Origin: Deinococcales bacterium
GTDB taxonomy: Bacteria > Deinococcota > Deinococci > Deinococcales > Trueperaceae
DNA: 40,585 bases
NCBI GenBank assembly: GCA_012515535.1
Contig: JAAYYF010000035.1
Coordinates: 1 to 40,585 of the forward strand
Direction: 5' to 3'
This document shows, one piece after another, positions 17,446 through 29,479 of this stretch. Within the stretch, counting starts at the first letter, position 1, and each line of letters begins with the position of its first letter. The notes below the pieces were generated by a model. The model worked only from the letters and a program-made list of their open reading frames with translations. It had not been told where the DNA came from and did not search any database. The translations under genes were made by a program, and so were the position numbers.

Positions 17446-18339
17446 TCAGGTCCGCAGCGCGTAGGGGCCGTCCTCGGCGTCGCCGAGGTGCATCACGCGC
17501 ATCTCGTGCATCAGCTTGAGCAGGTGGGCCAGCACGCTCTGGCGCGCGAGGCCGAGCACGTCGTCGGGCACGCCGCGGTAGACGGCGGCCGTGACGTCGC
17601 TCAGGCTGGCCGCGCCCCCCTCGAGGGCGGCCAGCACCTGCGCCTCGCGCTCGAGGCGGTGGGCGGCCAGCTCGGCGAGGCGCTTCTGCACCGCCACTAC
17701 CGCCGGGCCGTGCCCCGGCGCCAGCACGCGCGGCGCCAGCGCGCGCAGGCGCTCGAGGCTGGCGAGGTAGAGCGCCATGTCGCCCTCGGGGTGCCCCACC
17801 CACACCGAGCCCGAGGCCACCGCCAGGTCGCCGACGACGGCCGCCTCGGGGCGCTCCTCGCCGGCGTTCCGCAGCAGGAACGACAGGTGGCCGGGGCTAT
17901 GGCCCGGCGTCTCGAGGCAGGTCACGGCCACGTCGCCGACCATCAGCGTGCGCTCGCCCTGCAGCCGCACCGGCCGCCACCCTTCGGGCAGCCGGTCGGC
18001 CTCGGCGGCGTGCACGTAGAGCGTCGGGGCGTCGCCGCCGCGGGCGCGCAGGTGCGCCGTCAACCCCTCGACGCCGCCCACGTGGTCGGGGTGGGTGTGG
18101 GTCAGGGCGATGGCCTTGAGGAGCCGCACCTCGGCCGCCGCCAGCGCCTCGTCGAGCAGCGCCAGCGCCTCCGCGTCGGCGGCGCCGGGGTCGACGAGCA
18201 GCCCCACGCCCGCGTCGGCGATGAGGTAGGCGTTGGTGTGGTCGTAGGGGGGCAGCGTGTGCACCGGGAGCTCCACGCGCCACAGGTGGGCGCTGAGCCG
18301 CTCGAGCTTCTGCTGCGGCGCCGCGGCGCCCCCGCTCAC
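17446..18339 (-). CDS. MBL-fold metallo-hydrolase (LACTB2-like)
   Basis: Zinc hydrolase of the metallo-beta-lactamase fold, 297 aa. Visible are the metal motif THTHPDHVGG (His81, His83, Asp85, His86), the third-ligand segment LETPGHSPGHLSFL, GDLAV and the late GHGPAV. A C-terminal winged-helix-like segment (about 240-297, SLSDVTAAVYRG... LLKLMHEMRV) is like the tail of LACTB2 relatives. There is no signal peptide. The GTG start is chosen because it forms a 4-nt overlap with the S41 peptidase stop, and because upstream in-frame sequence is antisense-like. It is the last gene of the pfkB - S41 - MBL operon. The substrate is unknown; thioester, nucleic acid or other ester hydrolysis are all possible. 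Confidence 0.85.
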   Translation of the reverse strand: MSGGAAAPQQKLERLSAHLWRVELPVHTLPPYDHTNAYLIADAGVGLLVDPGAADAEALALLDEALAAAEVRLLKAIALTHTHPDHVGGVEGLTAHLRARGGDAPTLYVHAAEADRLPEGWRPVRLQGERTLMVGDVAVTCLETPGHSPGHLSFLLRNAGEERPEAAVVGDLAVASGSVWVGHPEGDMALYLASLERLRALAPRVLAPGHGPAVVAVQKRLAELAAHRLEREAQVLAALEGGAASLSDVTAAVYRGVPDDVLGLARQSVLAHLLKLMHEMRVMHLGDAEDGPYALRT

Positions 18340-19292
18340 CGCTGGCCCTCGAGCCACTCGATGGCGCGGGCGGGCGCCCTGGCCGGGTCGGTGGCCAGGT
18401 CGGGGATCACGCCCTGCCCCTCCCAGGTGCGCCCCACGATGGGCGCCAGCACGCCGGTAGCGATCCAGGCCTGCGAGCCGTCGCGCAGGCAGAAGGGCAG
18501 CAGCGCCTCGACGTTGCCGGCGCTGGTCTCGCCGACCACCACGGCGCGGCCGCTGGCCTGCAGGGCGCCGGCCAGGCCCTCGGCGGCGCTGTGCACGTCG
18601 CGGTCGATGAGGACGGCGAGCGGCAGGTCGGTGGCGGTGAAGCCGATGGCGGGGTAGGGGAAGGGGAACGACCAGCTGGTGACGGCGCGCCACAGGAAGC
18701 CGCTGGTGAACACCCCGGCCACCTCCATCATCGTCACGAGGCGCCCGCCAGGGTTGCCGCGCAGGTCCAGCACGAAGGCCCAGGCTCCCGCGTCGCTCAG
18801 GCGTTCCACGGCGGAGCGCACCGCCGCCCCCACCCCGCCGGTGGCGAGGTCGGGCACCCGCAGGTAGCCCACGCCCTCGGACGTGAGCCCGTAGGTGACG
18901 TTCACGAGGCGCCCGCGCTCGGTGAGGGCGGGGAGGCGCTGCGCGAAGAGGGCGATGCAGGGGAGCGCGCCGTAGCTCTCGCGGATCTCCTCGACGCGGT
19001 CGGGCGGCACGAACACCGAGTGGTCGTCGGCCAGCTGCTCGTACATCTCCACCAGCACCTGGTAGAAGGCCGCCTCGTCGGGGGCGGCCAGGGCGCGGGG
19101 GCGGTACTCGGCGCCCACGGCGTCCCAGTCGACGCCGGTGCGGTCGAGCCCCCAGTAGCGCTCGGCGACGAGGCGCCAGGCGCGGTCGAAGCGTTCTCCG
19201 TACGCGGGGTCGGCGCCCTGCGCGCCGGCCACGGCCAGCGTGAGGGCGACGGCCAGCGCCGTCAGCAGCCGCCGCGCCTCAGGCCGGCGCAC
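18336..19292 (-). CDS. Exported S41-family peptidase-like protein
   Basis: A 318-aa protein with an N-terminal signal peptide (about 1-24, ending AVAGAQG). It has the S41 core: the LADDHSVFVPPD segment with His91, LDLRGNPGGR (176-184) and the nucleophile region VHSAAEGLAGAL (Ser235). The C-terminal-processing-protease lysine motif (GxxTFGKG) is replaced by VGETSAGN with Glu255, closer to tricorn/IRBP-like members, so a Ser/His/Glu-type arrangement is likelier than Ser/Lys. No PDZ domain is visible. The GTG start overlaps the pfkB stop by 14 nt, so it relies on coupling. It is presumably periplasmic; the substrate is unknown. Confidence 0.8.
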   Translation of the reverse strand: MRRPEARRLLTALAVALTLAVAGAQGADPAYGERFDRAWRLVAERYWGLDRTGVDWDAVGAEYRPRALAAPDEAAFYQVLVEMYEQLADDHSVFVPPDRVEEIRESYGALPCIALFAQRLPALTERGRLVNVTYGLTSEGVGYLRVPDLATGGVGAAVRSAVERLSDAGAWAFVLDLRGNPGGRLVTMMEVAGVFTSGFLWRAVTSWSFPFPYPAIGFTATDLPLAVLIDRDVHSAAEGLAGALQASGRAVVVGETSAGNVEALLPFCLRDGSQAWIATGVLAPIVGRTWEGQGVIPDLATDPARAPARAIEWLEGQR

Positions 19293-20223
19293 TGGTCAGC
19301 ACCGCGGCGTGGCGCTGCAGGGTCTCGTCGTCGAGCTGCATGTTCTGGGCGCCGACGCGGGTGGTGTTGAGGGCGCCCGCCACGTTGGCGAGGCGCGCCG
19401 CGGTGATGGGGTCGTGGTCGGCCATGATGGCGTGGGCGAAGGCGGCCGTGTAGTAGTCGCCGGCGCCGGTGGAGTCGACCACGCCGTCGACGTCGTGGGC
19501 CTCGACGAGCTCGTTCAGCTCGGGGGTGATGACGATCGACCCCATCTCGCCGACCTTGACGATCAGCTGCTCGACGCCCATGTCGCGCAGGTCGTTCACG
19601 GCCTCCGAGATCGAGGCGCGCCCCGTGACGAGGTAGAGCTCGTGCTCGTTCATCAGCAGGTAGTCGACGTCCTTGACCAGCGGGATGAGGCGGTCCTCGA
19701 GGGCGTTCACGGCGCCGGTGCCGAGGTCGACGAAGGTGGTGAGGCGGTGCTTGCGGGCGTAGGCGAGCGCCTGCAGCGCGTACTCCTTCTGGCGGCCGCC
19801 CACCAGGGCGTAGGCGCTCATCACGAGCGCGTCGCAGTCGGCGACGTCGGCCTCGTCGAGCCCCGCGGCGTCGAGCTCGCGGCTGGCGCCGCCGGCGCTG
19901 ATCATGGTGCGCTGGGCGTCGGGGGTGATGATCAGCGTGACGCTGCTGGTCTGGCGCTGCTCGTCGTGCTGGACGAGCCGCGTGTCGACCCCCGCCGCCA
20001 CCAGGTTGCGCAGCGCCAGCTGCGCGAAGGGACCGGTGCCGACGCGCGTGGCGATGCGCGTGGGGTTGCCGAGGCGGGCGAGGACGGTGGCGACCGTGCC
20101 GCCGGAGCCGCCGGGCTCCATCAGGGCGCGTATCGCGGGGACCTCGCCTCCGGGCTCGGGGAACTCGCTGACGAAGTACATCTGATCGACGGCGGCGTCG
20201 CCGACGACGAGGAACTGGGCCAT
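19279..20223 (-). CDS. PfkB-family (ribokinase-like) carbohydrate or nucleoside kinase
   Basis: Kinase of the ribokinase/PfkB fold, 314 aa. It has the substrate-binding start FLVVGDAAVDQMYFV, the glycine pair region PGGSGGTVATVLARLG (37-52), the acceptor motif MNEHELYLVTG (191-201) and the catalytic anion-hole motif DSTGAGDYYTAAF with Asp256 as general base. The ATG at 20223 has AGGAG 10 nt upstream, with a 6-bp hairpin just before that. It is the first gene of the operon with the S41 peptidase and MBL hydrolase. The substrate could be ribose, fructose, a nucleoside or a related sugar; sequence alone does not decide. Confidence 0.88.
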   Translation of the reverse strand: MAQFLVVGDAAVDQMYFVSEFPEPGGEVPAIRALMEPGGSGGTVATVLARLGNPTRIATRVGTGPFAQLALRNLVAAGVDTRLVQHDEQRQTSSVTLIITPDAQRTMISAGGASRELDAAGLDEADVADCDALVMSAYALVGGRQKEYALQALAYARKHRLTTFVDLGTGAVNALEDRLIPLVKDVDYLLMNEHELYLVTGRASISEAVNDLRDMGVEQLIVKVGEMGSIVITPELNELVEAHDVDGVVDSTGAGDYYTAAFAHAIMADHDPITAARLANVAGALNTTRVGAQNMQLDDETLQRHAAVLTSAPA

Positions 20224-20239
20224 TCGCTCTCTACTCCTA

Positions 20240-20255
20240 CCGGCGTGAGCGCCGG
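20240..20255 (-). promoter_or_regulatory. Leader hairpin next to the pfkB ribosome-binding site
   Basis: CCGGCG/CGCCGG pair over 6 bp with a 4-nt loop directly upstream of the AGGAG that serves the PfkB-family gene. It may modulate translation initiation, or it may be a processed rsmA 3' end. Tentative. Confidence 0.35.
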
Positions 20256-20274
20256 GGCTCTGTATGCTTAGGGC

Positions 20275-20280
20275 AGTATA
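20275..20280 (-). promoter_or_regulatory. -10 box (TATACT) of pfkB-operon promoter
   Basis: TATACT on the minus strand, inside the self-complementary AGTATACT (20275-20282), lies about 50 nt before the kinase ATG. It would give a short leader with hairpin and Shine-Dalgarno. No clear -35. Confidence 0.5.
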
Positions 20281-20334
20281 CTCGCCGCATCATGAGGACG
20301 AGGTGGTGGGGGGTCGGCCGCGGCGCCGCGCCCG

Positions 20335-21186
20335 TCACCGCAGGCGCTCCCGCAGGCGCTCGAAGGTCGTCAGGTCGAGCGCCTCGGCGCGCACCCGCGG
20401 GTCGAGGCCGAGCTCGGCCAGCGCCGCGTCGACGCGCTCCGCGGGGTAGCCGGCGTATAGCAGGTTGCGCTTGAGCGTCTTGCGGCGGTGGGCGAACCCC
20501 TGGTGGATCAGCGCGAACAGCTCCGGGTCGGGCTCGGCCGCCGGGTCGACGTCGACCCGCACCACCGCCGAGGTGACCTTGGGCGGCGGGAAGAACGCCC
20601 CCGGGGGCACCAGCCGCACCGTGCGGGCGCGCCCGAAGCGCGCCACCAGCAGCGAGAGCGCGCCGTAGGCGGGCTCCTCGGGCTTCGCCGTGAGGCGGTC
20701 GGCCACCTCGCGCTGCACCAGGAACACCAGCCGCGAGAAGCGCCCCGACTCGAGCGCGCGCGCGACGATGGCGGTGGCGACGTTGTAAGGCAGGTTGGCG
20801 ACGAGCTTGGCGCCCTGGGGCAGGCGCGCGAGGTCGAAGCGCATGGCGTCGCCCTCCACCACCTCCACGCTCCCGGCGCCGGGCAGGCGCTCCAGGTCGG
20901 CGAGCGTCTCCGCCAGCACCGGCAGCAGGCGCCGGTCGAGCTCGACGCTCGTGACGTGGGCGCCGCGCTCGGCCAGGGCGTGGCTGAGCACCCCCAGCCC
21001 CGGGCCCACCTCGAGCACGCGGTCGCCGGGCGCGAGCTCGGCGGCGTCGACGATCGCCCGCAGGGCCGCCTCGTCGACGAGGAAGTTCTGCCCGAAGCCC
21101 TTGTCGGCGCGCAGGCCGTGGCGCTCCAGCAGCTCCGCGACGCGCGAGCGCGCCGTCAGCGGCTTACGTGGACCGGGGTCGCTCAT
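20335..21186 (-). CDS. rsmA: 16S rRNA dimethyladenosine transferase RsmA (KsgA)
   Basis: Uses S-adenosylmethionine to dimethylate two adjacent adenosines near the 3' end of 16S rRNA during 30S maturation. The 283-aa protein has KGFGQNFLVD (29-38), SAM motif I VLEVGPGLGVLS, the acidic SVELDRRLL motif, the catalytic NLPYN and the C-terminal PPGAFFPPPKVTSAVVR. The ATG at 21186 lacks a clear Shine-Dalgarno and lies 42 nt after the carD stop in the same orientation, so co-transcription from the carD promoter is likely. Confidence 0.96.
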   Translation of the reverse strand: MSDPGPRKPLTARSRVAELLERHGLRADKGFGQNFLVDEAALRAIVDAAELAPGDRVLEVGPGLGVLSHALAERGAHVTSVELDRRLLPVLAETLADLERLPGAGSVEVVEGDAMRFDLARLPQGAKLVANLPYNVATAIVARALESGRFSRLVFLVQREVADRLTAKPEEPAYGALSLLVARFGRARTVRLVPPGAFFPPPKVTSAVVRVDVDPAAEPDPELFALIHQGFAHRRKTLKRNLLYAGYPAERVDAALAELGLDPRVRAEALDLTTFERLRERLR

Positions 21187-21228
21187 GCGGCGCGGACGGC
21201 GCCGGCGGCGCGCAGGCGGGAGCGGCGC

Positions 21229-21720
21229 TCAGCTGGCGTGGACGCGGACCGCTTCGTCGAGCTGCTCCTCGGCCGCCTGCAGGTCGATCTGCTGCACCAC
21301 GGCGAGCTCGCTGGCGAGCATGCTGCGGGCGGTGTCGAGCACCTCGCGCTCGGTGGCGGCCAGGCCCTTCTCGACGTCGCGCTTGGCGAGCACGCCGATG
21401 AGGCGCGCCAGGTCGTAGGCGCTGCCGCCGGCGAGGATCTCCTGCTCGGCGCGGAAGCGCGGCGGCCACTGCGCCGGCAGGGTGAGGTCGGCCTCGCGGA
21501 CGGCCTCGAAGAGACGCGGGATCTCGTCGGGGCCGACGGTGTGGCGCAGGCCCACCTCCTCGCCCTTCCTGAGGGGGACGAGCACCTCCATGTCGCCACG
21601 GATGAACACGACCTTGAGGTACTCCTGCTTCTCGCCGAGGACCACCCGCGTGGTGCGCTCCTCGACGACCCCTGCCCCTTGGGAGGGGTAAACCACGTGG
21701 TCACCCACATCGAAGGTCAC
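21229..21720 (-). CDS. carD: CarD/CdnL-family transcription factor
   Basis: RNA-polymerase-binding regulator that stabilises open promoter complexes, especially at rRNA promoters. The 163-aa protein starts with the Tudor-like RNAP-interaction domain (FDVGDHVVYPSQGAGVVEE ... LKVVFIRGDMEVLVPLRK, about 1-52). A helical C-terminal domain with a conserved tryptophan follows (LPAQWPPRFRAEQ). Thermus CarD is of the same size. The GTG start is preceded by TGgTACTCT ending 9 nt upstream and no Shine-Dalgarno, so the mRNA is likely leaderless. It is followed by rsmA. Confidence 0.95.
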   Translation of the reverse strand: MTFDVGDHVVYPSQGAGVVEERTTRVVLGEKQEYLKVVFIRGDMEVLVPLRKGEEVGLRHTVGPDEIPRLFEAVREADLTLPAQWPPRFRAEQEILAGGSAYDLARLIGVLAKRDVEKGLAATEREVLDTARSMLASELAVVQQIDLQAAEEQLDEAVRVHAS

Positions 21721-21729
21721 AATGTAGCC

Positions 21730-21735
21730 AGAGTA
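21730..21735 (-). promoter_or_regulatory. Extended -10 box (TGgTACTCT) of leaderless carD promoter
   Basis: On the minus strand TACTCT with upstream TG ends 9 nt before the carD GTG. No ribosome-binding site or -35 is visible. Confidence 0.55.
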
Positions 21736-21808
21736 CCATAGGGTCTGGGGGCCACGGCGTGCTGAAGTTCGCGCCTCCGACGGGGCGCGGGGCCGCCGCG
21801 CGGGCGCC

Positions 21809-23410
21809 TCAGCTCAGCCCGATGAACGGCGCCCACTCCTTGTAGGTCAGGAACGACCAGAGCGTCACGCCGGCGAAGGCCGTCACCGCTCCGGCCAGCG
21901 TCATGGTGCCCTGCGCCTCGCGGTCGCCGCGGCGGCTGAAGAGCCAGCCCACCAGGGCGCCGAACAGCGCCGCCGCCACCACGGTGAGCAGGTCGGGCTC
22001 GGCGCCGGCGGCGGGGCCCACGCTGCGCGCGTAGACGACGCCGGCAGCCACCACCGGCAGCGCGCCGAGCACCAGCCCGGTGACCATCGCGCCGCGCGGC
22101 CGCCGCACGAAGCGCGCCAGCAGCGGCGCCAGCGCCAGGAACAGCGGCACCAGCGCCACCCCGAACACCACGCCCACCAGCACCGCGGTCAGCGCCTGGC
22201 CGAAGAGCTCGTCCCACATGTGCCACGGGCTCCAGCCCATCGCCGCCGCCACGCGGTCGCGCCAGCCGAGCGCGATGGGGGTGCGGTCGTCGGTGGCGTA
22301 CACCTCGATGGCGCCGCCCTGGGCGCGGCCGAACCAGGCCAGCGCCTCGACGCCGCCGGCCGCGGCGAAGGCGGCGCTCTCGATCGTCACCGGCGACCAG
22401 GCGACGTTCAGCGCCTCGCGCGCCGCCACGTCGCTGCGTACCACGCTGCCGCCCGTGACCCAGTAGACGTGGGGCCAGGCCGCGCCGATGGGGCGCCCCC
22501 GCCCCAGCGGGGCGCTGGGGGCGCCGGCCACCGGGCCGTCGGCGCCGGCGCGCAGCTCGGTGAGGCGTAGGTCGGCCTCGGCGTCGGGCCACAGCGCCGC
22601 CACGGCGGGCAGCGCGGCGTCCGCGGTCGCGGGCGCCAGCAGCGCCACGCGCTGGCGCTCGTCCTCGACGTTGGCCTCGCCCAGCCCGACCACGCCGGCG
22701 AGGGCCGCGGCGCCGGCCGGCAGGTGGCCCACGAAGGCGTCCCACTCGGAGACGAGGCCGAACTCGCCGCGCTCGTTCTTGCCCTCGAGCCAACCGAACC
22801 ACACCCCGTCGGCGGCCGGCAGCAGGCCCAAGCCGCGCTGGGTGAGGGCGGTGCGGTAGACCACCAGGTCGTCGCCGCCCGCCAGGGGCACGAGCCGCAG
22901 CTGGCCCTCGCCGTCGCGCCGGAAGAGGCCCGCGGCCCACGCCTCGCCCTGGAACGAGAAGAGGGTGAGGTCGATGATGAGGGCGTCCTGGAACAGCTCG
23001 CGGGTGGCGCCGGCGTGGTGCGCGAGGTAGTGGTAGACGCCGGTGCGGCGGTCGCGCGTGACCCAGGTGACGGTGAGCTCGTCGCCCAGGTAGGCGGCGC
23101 TCACGGTGCGCACGTCGTCGGACGCGGCGACCAGCACCGGGGCGGCGGTGCCGGCCGCGGAGCGGTCGGCGCGCCACACCCCCTCGCGGCCGGCCCACAC
23201 CGTGGTGGTGGTGGCGCCGTCGGGGCTCACGGCCACGGCGACGCTGGCGGCGGTGGCGCGGGCCTCCTGCTGCGCGGGGCGGCCGAAGCCGCCGGCGGCG
23301 GCGTAGGGCTGCGCGGCGGCGCCGCCCCACAGGCCCAGCAGGCAGAGGAACGGCAGCACGACCCGCGACCGGAGCGGACGCATGAGCACGGTTCTGGTCA
23401 GCAACATCAC
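21809..23410 (-). CDS. Exported membrane protein of unknown function
   Basis: I do not recognise this 533-aa protein. It has an N-terminal signal segment (VVLPFLCLLGLWGGAAAQ, about residues 17-34). A large region of about 370 residues follows, with repeated beta-like strands (SVAVAVSPDGATTTTVW, LTVTWVTRDRRTGVYHYL, LRLVPLAGGDDLVVY), suggesting a beta-propeller-like extracytoplasmic domain. The C-terminal third has four likely membrane helices (from about 407: ALTAVLVGVVFGVALVPLFLA; VTGLVLGALPVVAAGVVYA; LLTVVAAALFGALVGWLF; AGAVTAFAGVTLWSFL). The GTG at 23410 is followed by an in-frame ATG; ATG 23383 is another possible start. It lies 22 nt after uvrB in the same orientation, probably as a read-through gene. 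Confidence 0.75.
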   Translation of the reverse strand: MMLLTRTVLMRPLRSRVVLPFLCLLGLWGGAAAQPYAAAGGFGRPAQQEARATAASVAVAVSPDGATTTTVWAGREGVWRADRSAAGTAAPVLVAASDDVRTVSAAYLGDELTVTWVTRDRRTGVYHYLAHHAGATRELFQDALIIDLTLFSFQGEAWAAGLFRRDGEGQLRLVPLAGGDDLVVYRTALTQRGLGLLPAADGVWFGWLEGKNERGEFGLVSEWDAFVGHLPAGAAALAGVVGLGEANVEDERQRVALLAPATADAALPAVAALWPDAEADLRLTELRAGADGPVAGAPSAPLGRGRPIGAAWPHVYWVTGGSVVRSDVAAREALNVAWSPVTIESAAFAAAGGVEALAWFGRAQGGAIEVYATDDRTPIALGWRDRVAAAMGWSPWHMWDELFGQALTAVLVGVVFGVALVPLFLALAPLLARFVRRPRGAMVTGLVLGALPVVAAGVVYARSVGPAAGAEPDLLTVVAAALFGALVGWLFSRRGDREAQGTMTLAGAVTAFAGVTLWSFLTYKEWAPFIGLS

Positions 23411-23432
23411 CTCAGTGAAACACCTTCCGGCG

Positions 23433-25511
23433 TCAGGCGTCGGCCTTGGCGGCCGCCGGCGCCCGGCGGCGCCCCTTGCCGGCGGCCTGGGCGCTGGGCG
23501 GCGCCTGGCCGGGGATCTGCGGCAGGTTCACCTCGCGGCCCTGCAGGCGCGCCTCGATCTCGCGGATGCGGTCGCGCACGGCGGCGGCGCGCTCGAAGTC
23601 GAGGCTCTCGGAGGCGGCCCACATCTCGTTCTCCAGGGTGGCGAGCTCCTGGCGCAGGTCGTCGAACACCAGCTCGCGCTCCCAGGGGTCGAGGGCGGGC
23701 GCGGCCTCGGCGTGCTCCTCGTCCTCGCCGCGGATCACGTCGTGGACGCGCTTGCGCACCGACTCGGGGGTGATGCCGTGGAGCTCGTTGTACGCCAGCT
23801 GCTTCTCGCGGCGGCGGTTCGTCTCGTCGATGGCGGCCTGCATGGCGTCGGAGGTCTCGTCGGCGTAGAGGAACACCTCGCCGTTGACGTTGCGGGCGGC
23901 GCGGCCGATGGTCTGGATCAGCGAACGCTCGCTGCGCAGGAAGCCGGTCTTGTCGGCGTCGAGGATCGCCACCAGGCTCACCTCGGGCAGGTCGAGGCCC
24001 TCGCGCAGCAGGTTGATGCCCACCAGCACGTCGAAGTGGCCGAGGCGCAGGTCGCGGATGATGACCTGACGCTCGACCGCGTCGATGTCGGAGTGCATGT
24101 AGCGCACCCGCACGCCCTGGCTGGCCAGGTACTCGGTGAGGTCCTCGGCCATCTTCTTGGTGAGGGTGGTGACCAGCACGCGCTCGCCCTTCTCGGCGCG
24201 CGCGCGGGCGGCGAACAGCAGGTCGTCGATCTGGCCCCGGCTCGGCTTGACCGTGACCTCCGGGTCGACGAGGCCGGTGGGGCGGATGACCTGCTCGGCC
24301 ACCTGGTCGGACATGCCCACCTCGCGCTCGGTGGGGGTGGCTGACACGAACACCACCTGGCCCACCTTGGCGAGGAACTCCTCCTCGGTGAGCGGGCGGT
24401 TGTCGAGCGCCGCCGGGAGGCGGAAGCCGTAGTCGACGAGCGTCTGCTTGCGCGCGCGGTCGCCGTTGAACATGCCGCGGATCTGCGGCAGCATCACGTG
24501 CGACTCGTCGAGGAAGGTGATGAAGTCGTCGGGGAAGTAGTCGAGCAGCGTGTTGGGCGCGCTGCCCGGCGGCCGCCCCTCGAGGTAGCGCGAGTAGTTC
24601 TCGATGCCGTTGCAGTAGCCCAGCGTGCGCAGCATCTCGAGGTCGTAGTTGGTGCGCTCGCGCAGGCGCTGCTCCTCGAGGAGCTTGCCGCTCTCCTTGA
24701 AGAACGCCAGGCGCTCGGCGAGGTCGTGCTCGATCTGCTGGATGGCGGGCTGCAGCTTCTCGAACGGCGTCACGTAATGCTTGGCGGGGAAGACGGTGGC
24801 CTTGTCAAGCTCGGCCGTCTCGTCGCCCGTGACCGGGTCGATCATGGTGATGCGGTCGACCTCGTCGCCCCACAGCTCGATGCGCAGCGGCTGCTCCTCG
24901 TAGGCGGCCCACACCTCGATGACGTCGCCGCGGGCGCGGAAGCGACCGGCCGCCAGCTCGACGTCGTTGCGCTCGTACTGCTGCCGCACCAGGGTGGCGA
25001 GGATCTCGTCGCGCGGCAGCTTCTTGCCCACGTCGACCAGCAGGTGGAGGTTCTGGTACTCCTCGGGCGAGCCCAGGCCGTAGATGGCCGACACCGACGC
25101 CACCACGATCACGTCGCGCCGCGTGAGCAGGCTGCGGGTGGTGGAGTGGCGGAGCCGCTCGAGCTCCATGTTGATGTTGGCGTCCTTCTCGATGAACAGG
25201 TCGCGCGACGGCACGTACGCCTCGGGCTGGTAGTAGTCGTAGTAGGAGATGAAGAACTCGACGGCGGCGTCGGGGAAGAAGTCGCGGAACTCGGCCGCCA
25301 GCTGCGCCGTGAGCACCTTGTTGGGCGCCAGGATCAGCGCCGGCCGCTGCATCTCCTCGATGATCTTGGCCATCGTGAAGGTCTTGCCGGTGCCGGTGGC
25401 GCCGAGCAGCGTCTGGAAGCGCAGGCCGTCGTTCAGGCCCTCGACGAGGGCGCCGATCGCTTCGGGCTGGTCGCCTTTCGGGGTGAACGAGGTATGTACC
25501 TTCAGCGGCAT
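23433..25511 (-). CDS. uvrB: Excinuclease ABC subunit UvrB
   Basis: Damage-verifying helicase of nucleotide excision repair, partner of UvrA and UvrC. The 692-aa chain has Walker A GATGTGKT (37-44), the tyrosine-rich beta-hairpin start [16 protein letters not shown] (87-102) that probes the lesion, Walker [16 protein letters not shown], motif V/VI segments [12 protein letters not shown] and QTIGRAARN, and a C-terminal UVR motif ([24 protein letters not shown]) that binds UvrC. The Ala/Lys-rich tail is extra. The ATG at 25511 sits 8 nt after a TAGCAT -10 box; a GAGGGG between them could also act as a ribosome-binding site. The unknown membrane protein gene follows. Confidence 0.98.
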   Translation of the reverse strand: MPLKVHTSFTPKGDQPEAIGALVEGLNDGLRFQTLLGATGTGKTFTMAKIIEEMQRPALILAPNKVLTAQLAAEFRDFFPDAAVEFFISYYDYYQPEAYVPSRDLFIEKDANINMELERLRHSTTRSLLTRRDVIVVASVSAIYGLGSPEEYQNLHLLVDVGKKLPRDEILATLVRQQYERNDVELAAGRFRARGDVIEVWAAYEEQPLRIELWGDEVDRITMIDPVTGDETAELDKATVFPAKHYVTPFEKLQPAIQQIEHDLAERLAFFKESGKLLEEQRLRERTNYDLEMLRTLGYCNGIENYSRYLEGRPPGSAPNTLLDYFPDDFITFLDESHVMLPQIRGMFNGDRARKQTLVDYGFRLPAALDNRPLTEEEFLAKVGQVVFVSATPTEREVGMSDQVAEQVIRPTGLVDPEVTVKPSRGQIDDLLFAARARAEKGERVLVTTLTKKMAEDLTEYLASQGVRVRYMHSDIDAVERQVIIRDLRLGHFDVLVGINLLREGLDLPEVSLVAILDADKTGFLRSERSLIQTIGRAARNVNGEVFLYADETSDAMQAAIDETNRRREKQLAYNELHGITPESVRKRVHDVIRGEDEEHAEAAPALDPWERELVFDDLRQELATLENEMWAASESLDFERAAAVRDRIREIEARLQGREVNLPQIPGQAPPSAQAAGKGRRRAPAAAKADA

Positions 25512-25519
25512 GACCCCTC

Positions 25520-25525
25520 ATGCTA
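25520..25525 (-). promoter_or_regulatory. -10 box (TAGCAT) of uvrB promoter
   Basis: TAGCAT on the minus strand ends 8 nt before the uvrB ATG, the same spacing as other leaderless genes here. No -35 is seen, nor a recognisable DNA-damage motif such as an SOS box. Confidence 0.5.
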
Positions 25526-25557
25526 CTCGGCCGGGGTGCGTGGGCGGCCGTGCAGGG

Positions 25558-27390
<1,833 letters not shown>

Positions 27391-27396
27391 GGCCCA

Positions 27397-27402
27397 AGGG
27401 TA
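27397..27402 (-). promoter_or_regulatory. -10 box (TACCCT) of leaderless ABC exporter promoter
   Basis: TACCCT on the minus strand ends 6 nt before the exporter GTG. It shares two bases with the opposing TACACT box of the acetoacetyl-CoA synthetase gene. Confidence 0.5.
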
Positions 27403-27406
27403 CACT
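27401..27406 (+). promoter_or_regulatory. -10 box (TACACT) for acetoacetyl-CoA synthetase
   Basis: TACACT on the plus strand overlaps the divergent exporter -10 box by 2 bp. It would give a leader of about 45 nt ending in GGAGAGGA before the GTG at 27458. Confidence 0.5.
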
Positions 27407-27457
27407 GCTCGGGCAGACACCGAGGAAGCGGCGAAGCATGCCGTTGGGGAGAGGACC

Positions 27458-29449
<1,992 letters not shown>

Positions 29450-29458
29450 GCGCGGCGC

Positions 29459-29474
29459 GCCCGCTCGTGCGGGC
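29459..29474. terminator. Bidirectional hairpin between convergent genes
   Basis: GCCCGC at 29459-29464 pairs with GCGGGC at 29469-29474 around a TCGT loop, between the acetoacetyl-CoA synthetase stop and the permease stop on the other strand. It is short and T-poor, so a modest terminator candidate. Confidence 0.45.
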
Positions 29475-29479
29475 CCAGC

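Noticed and set aside
25512-25557. SOS box or radiation/desiccation response motif upstream of uvrB
   Set aside because: No recognisable LexA-type or long palindromic damage-response motif was found between uvrB and the ABC exporter gene; only a -10 box is visible.
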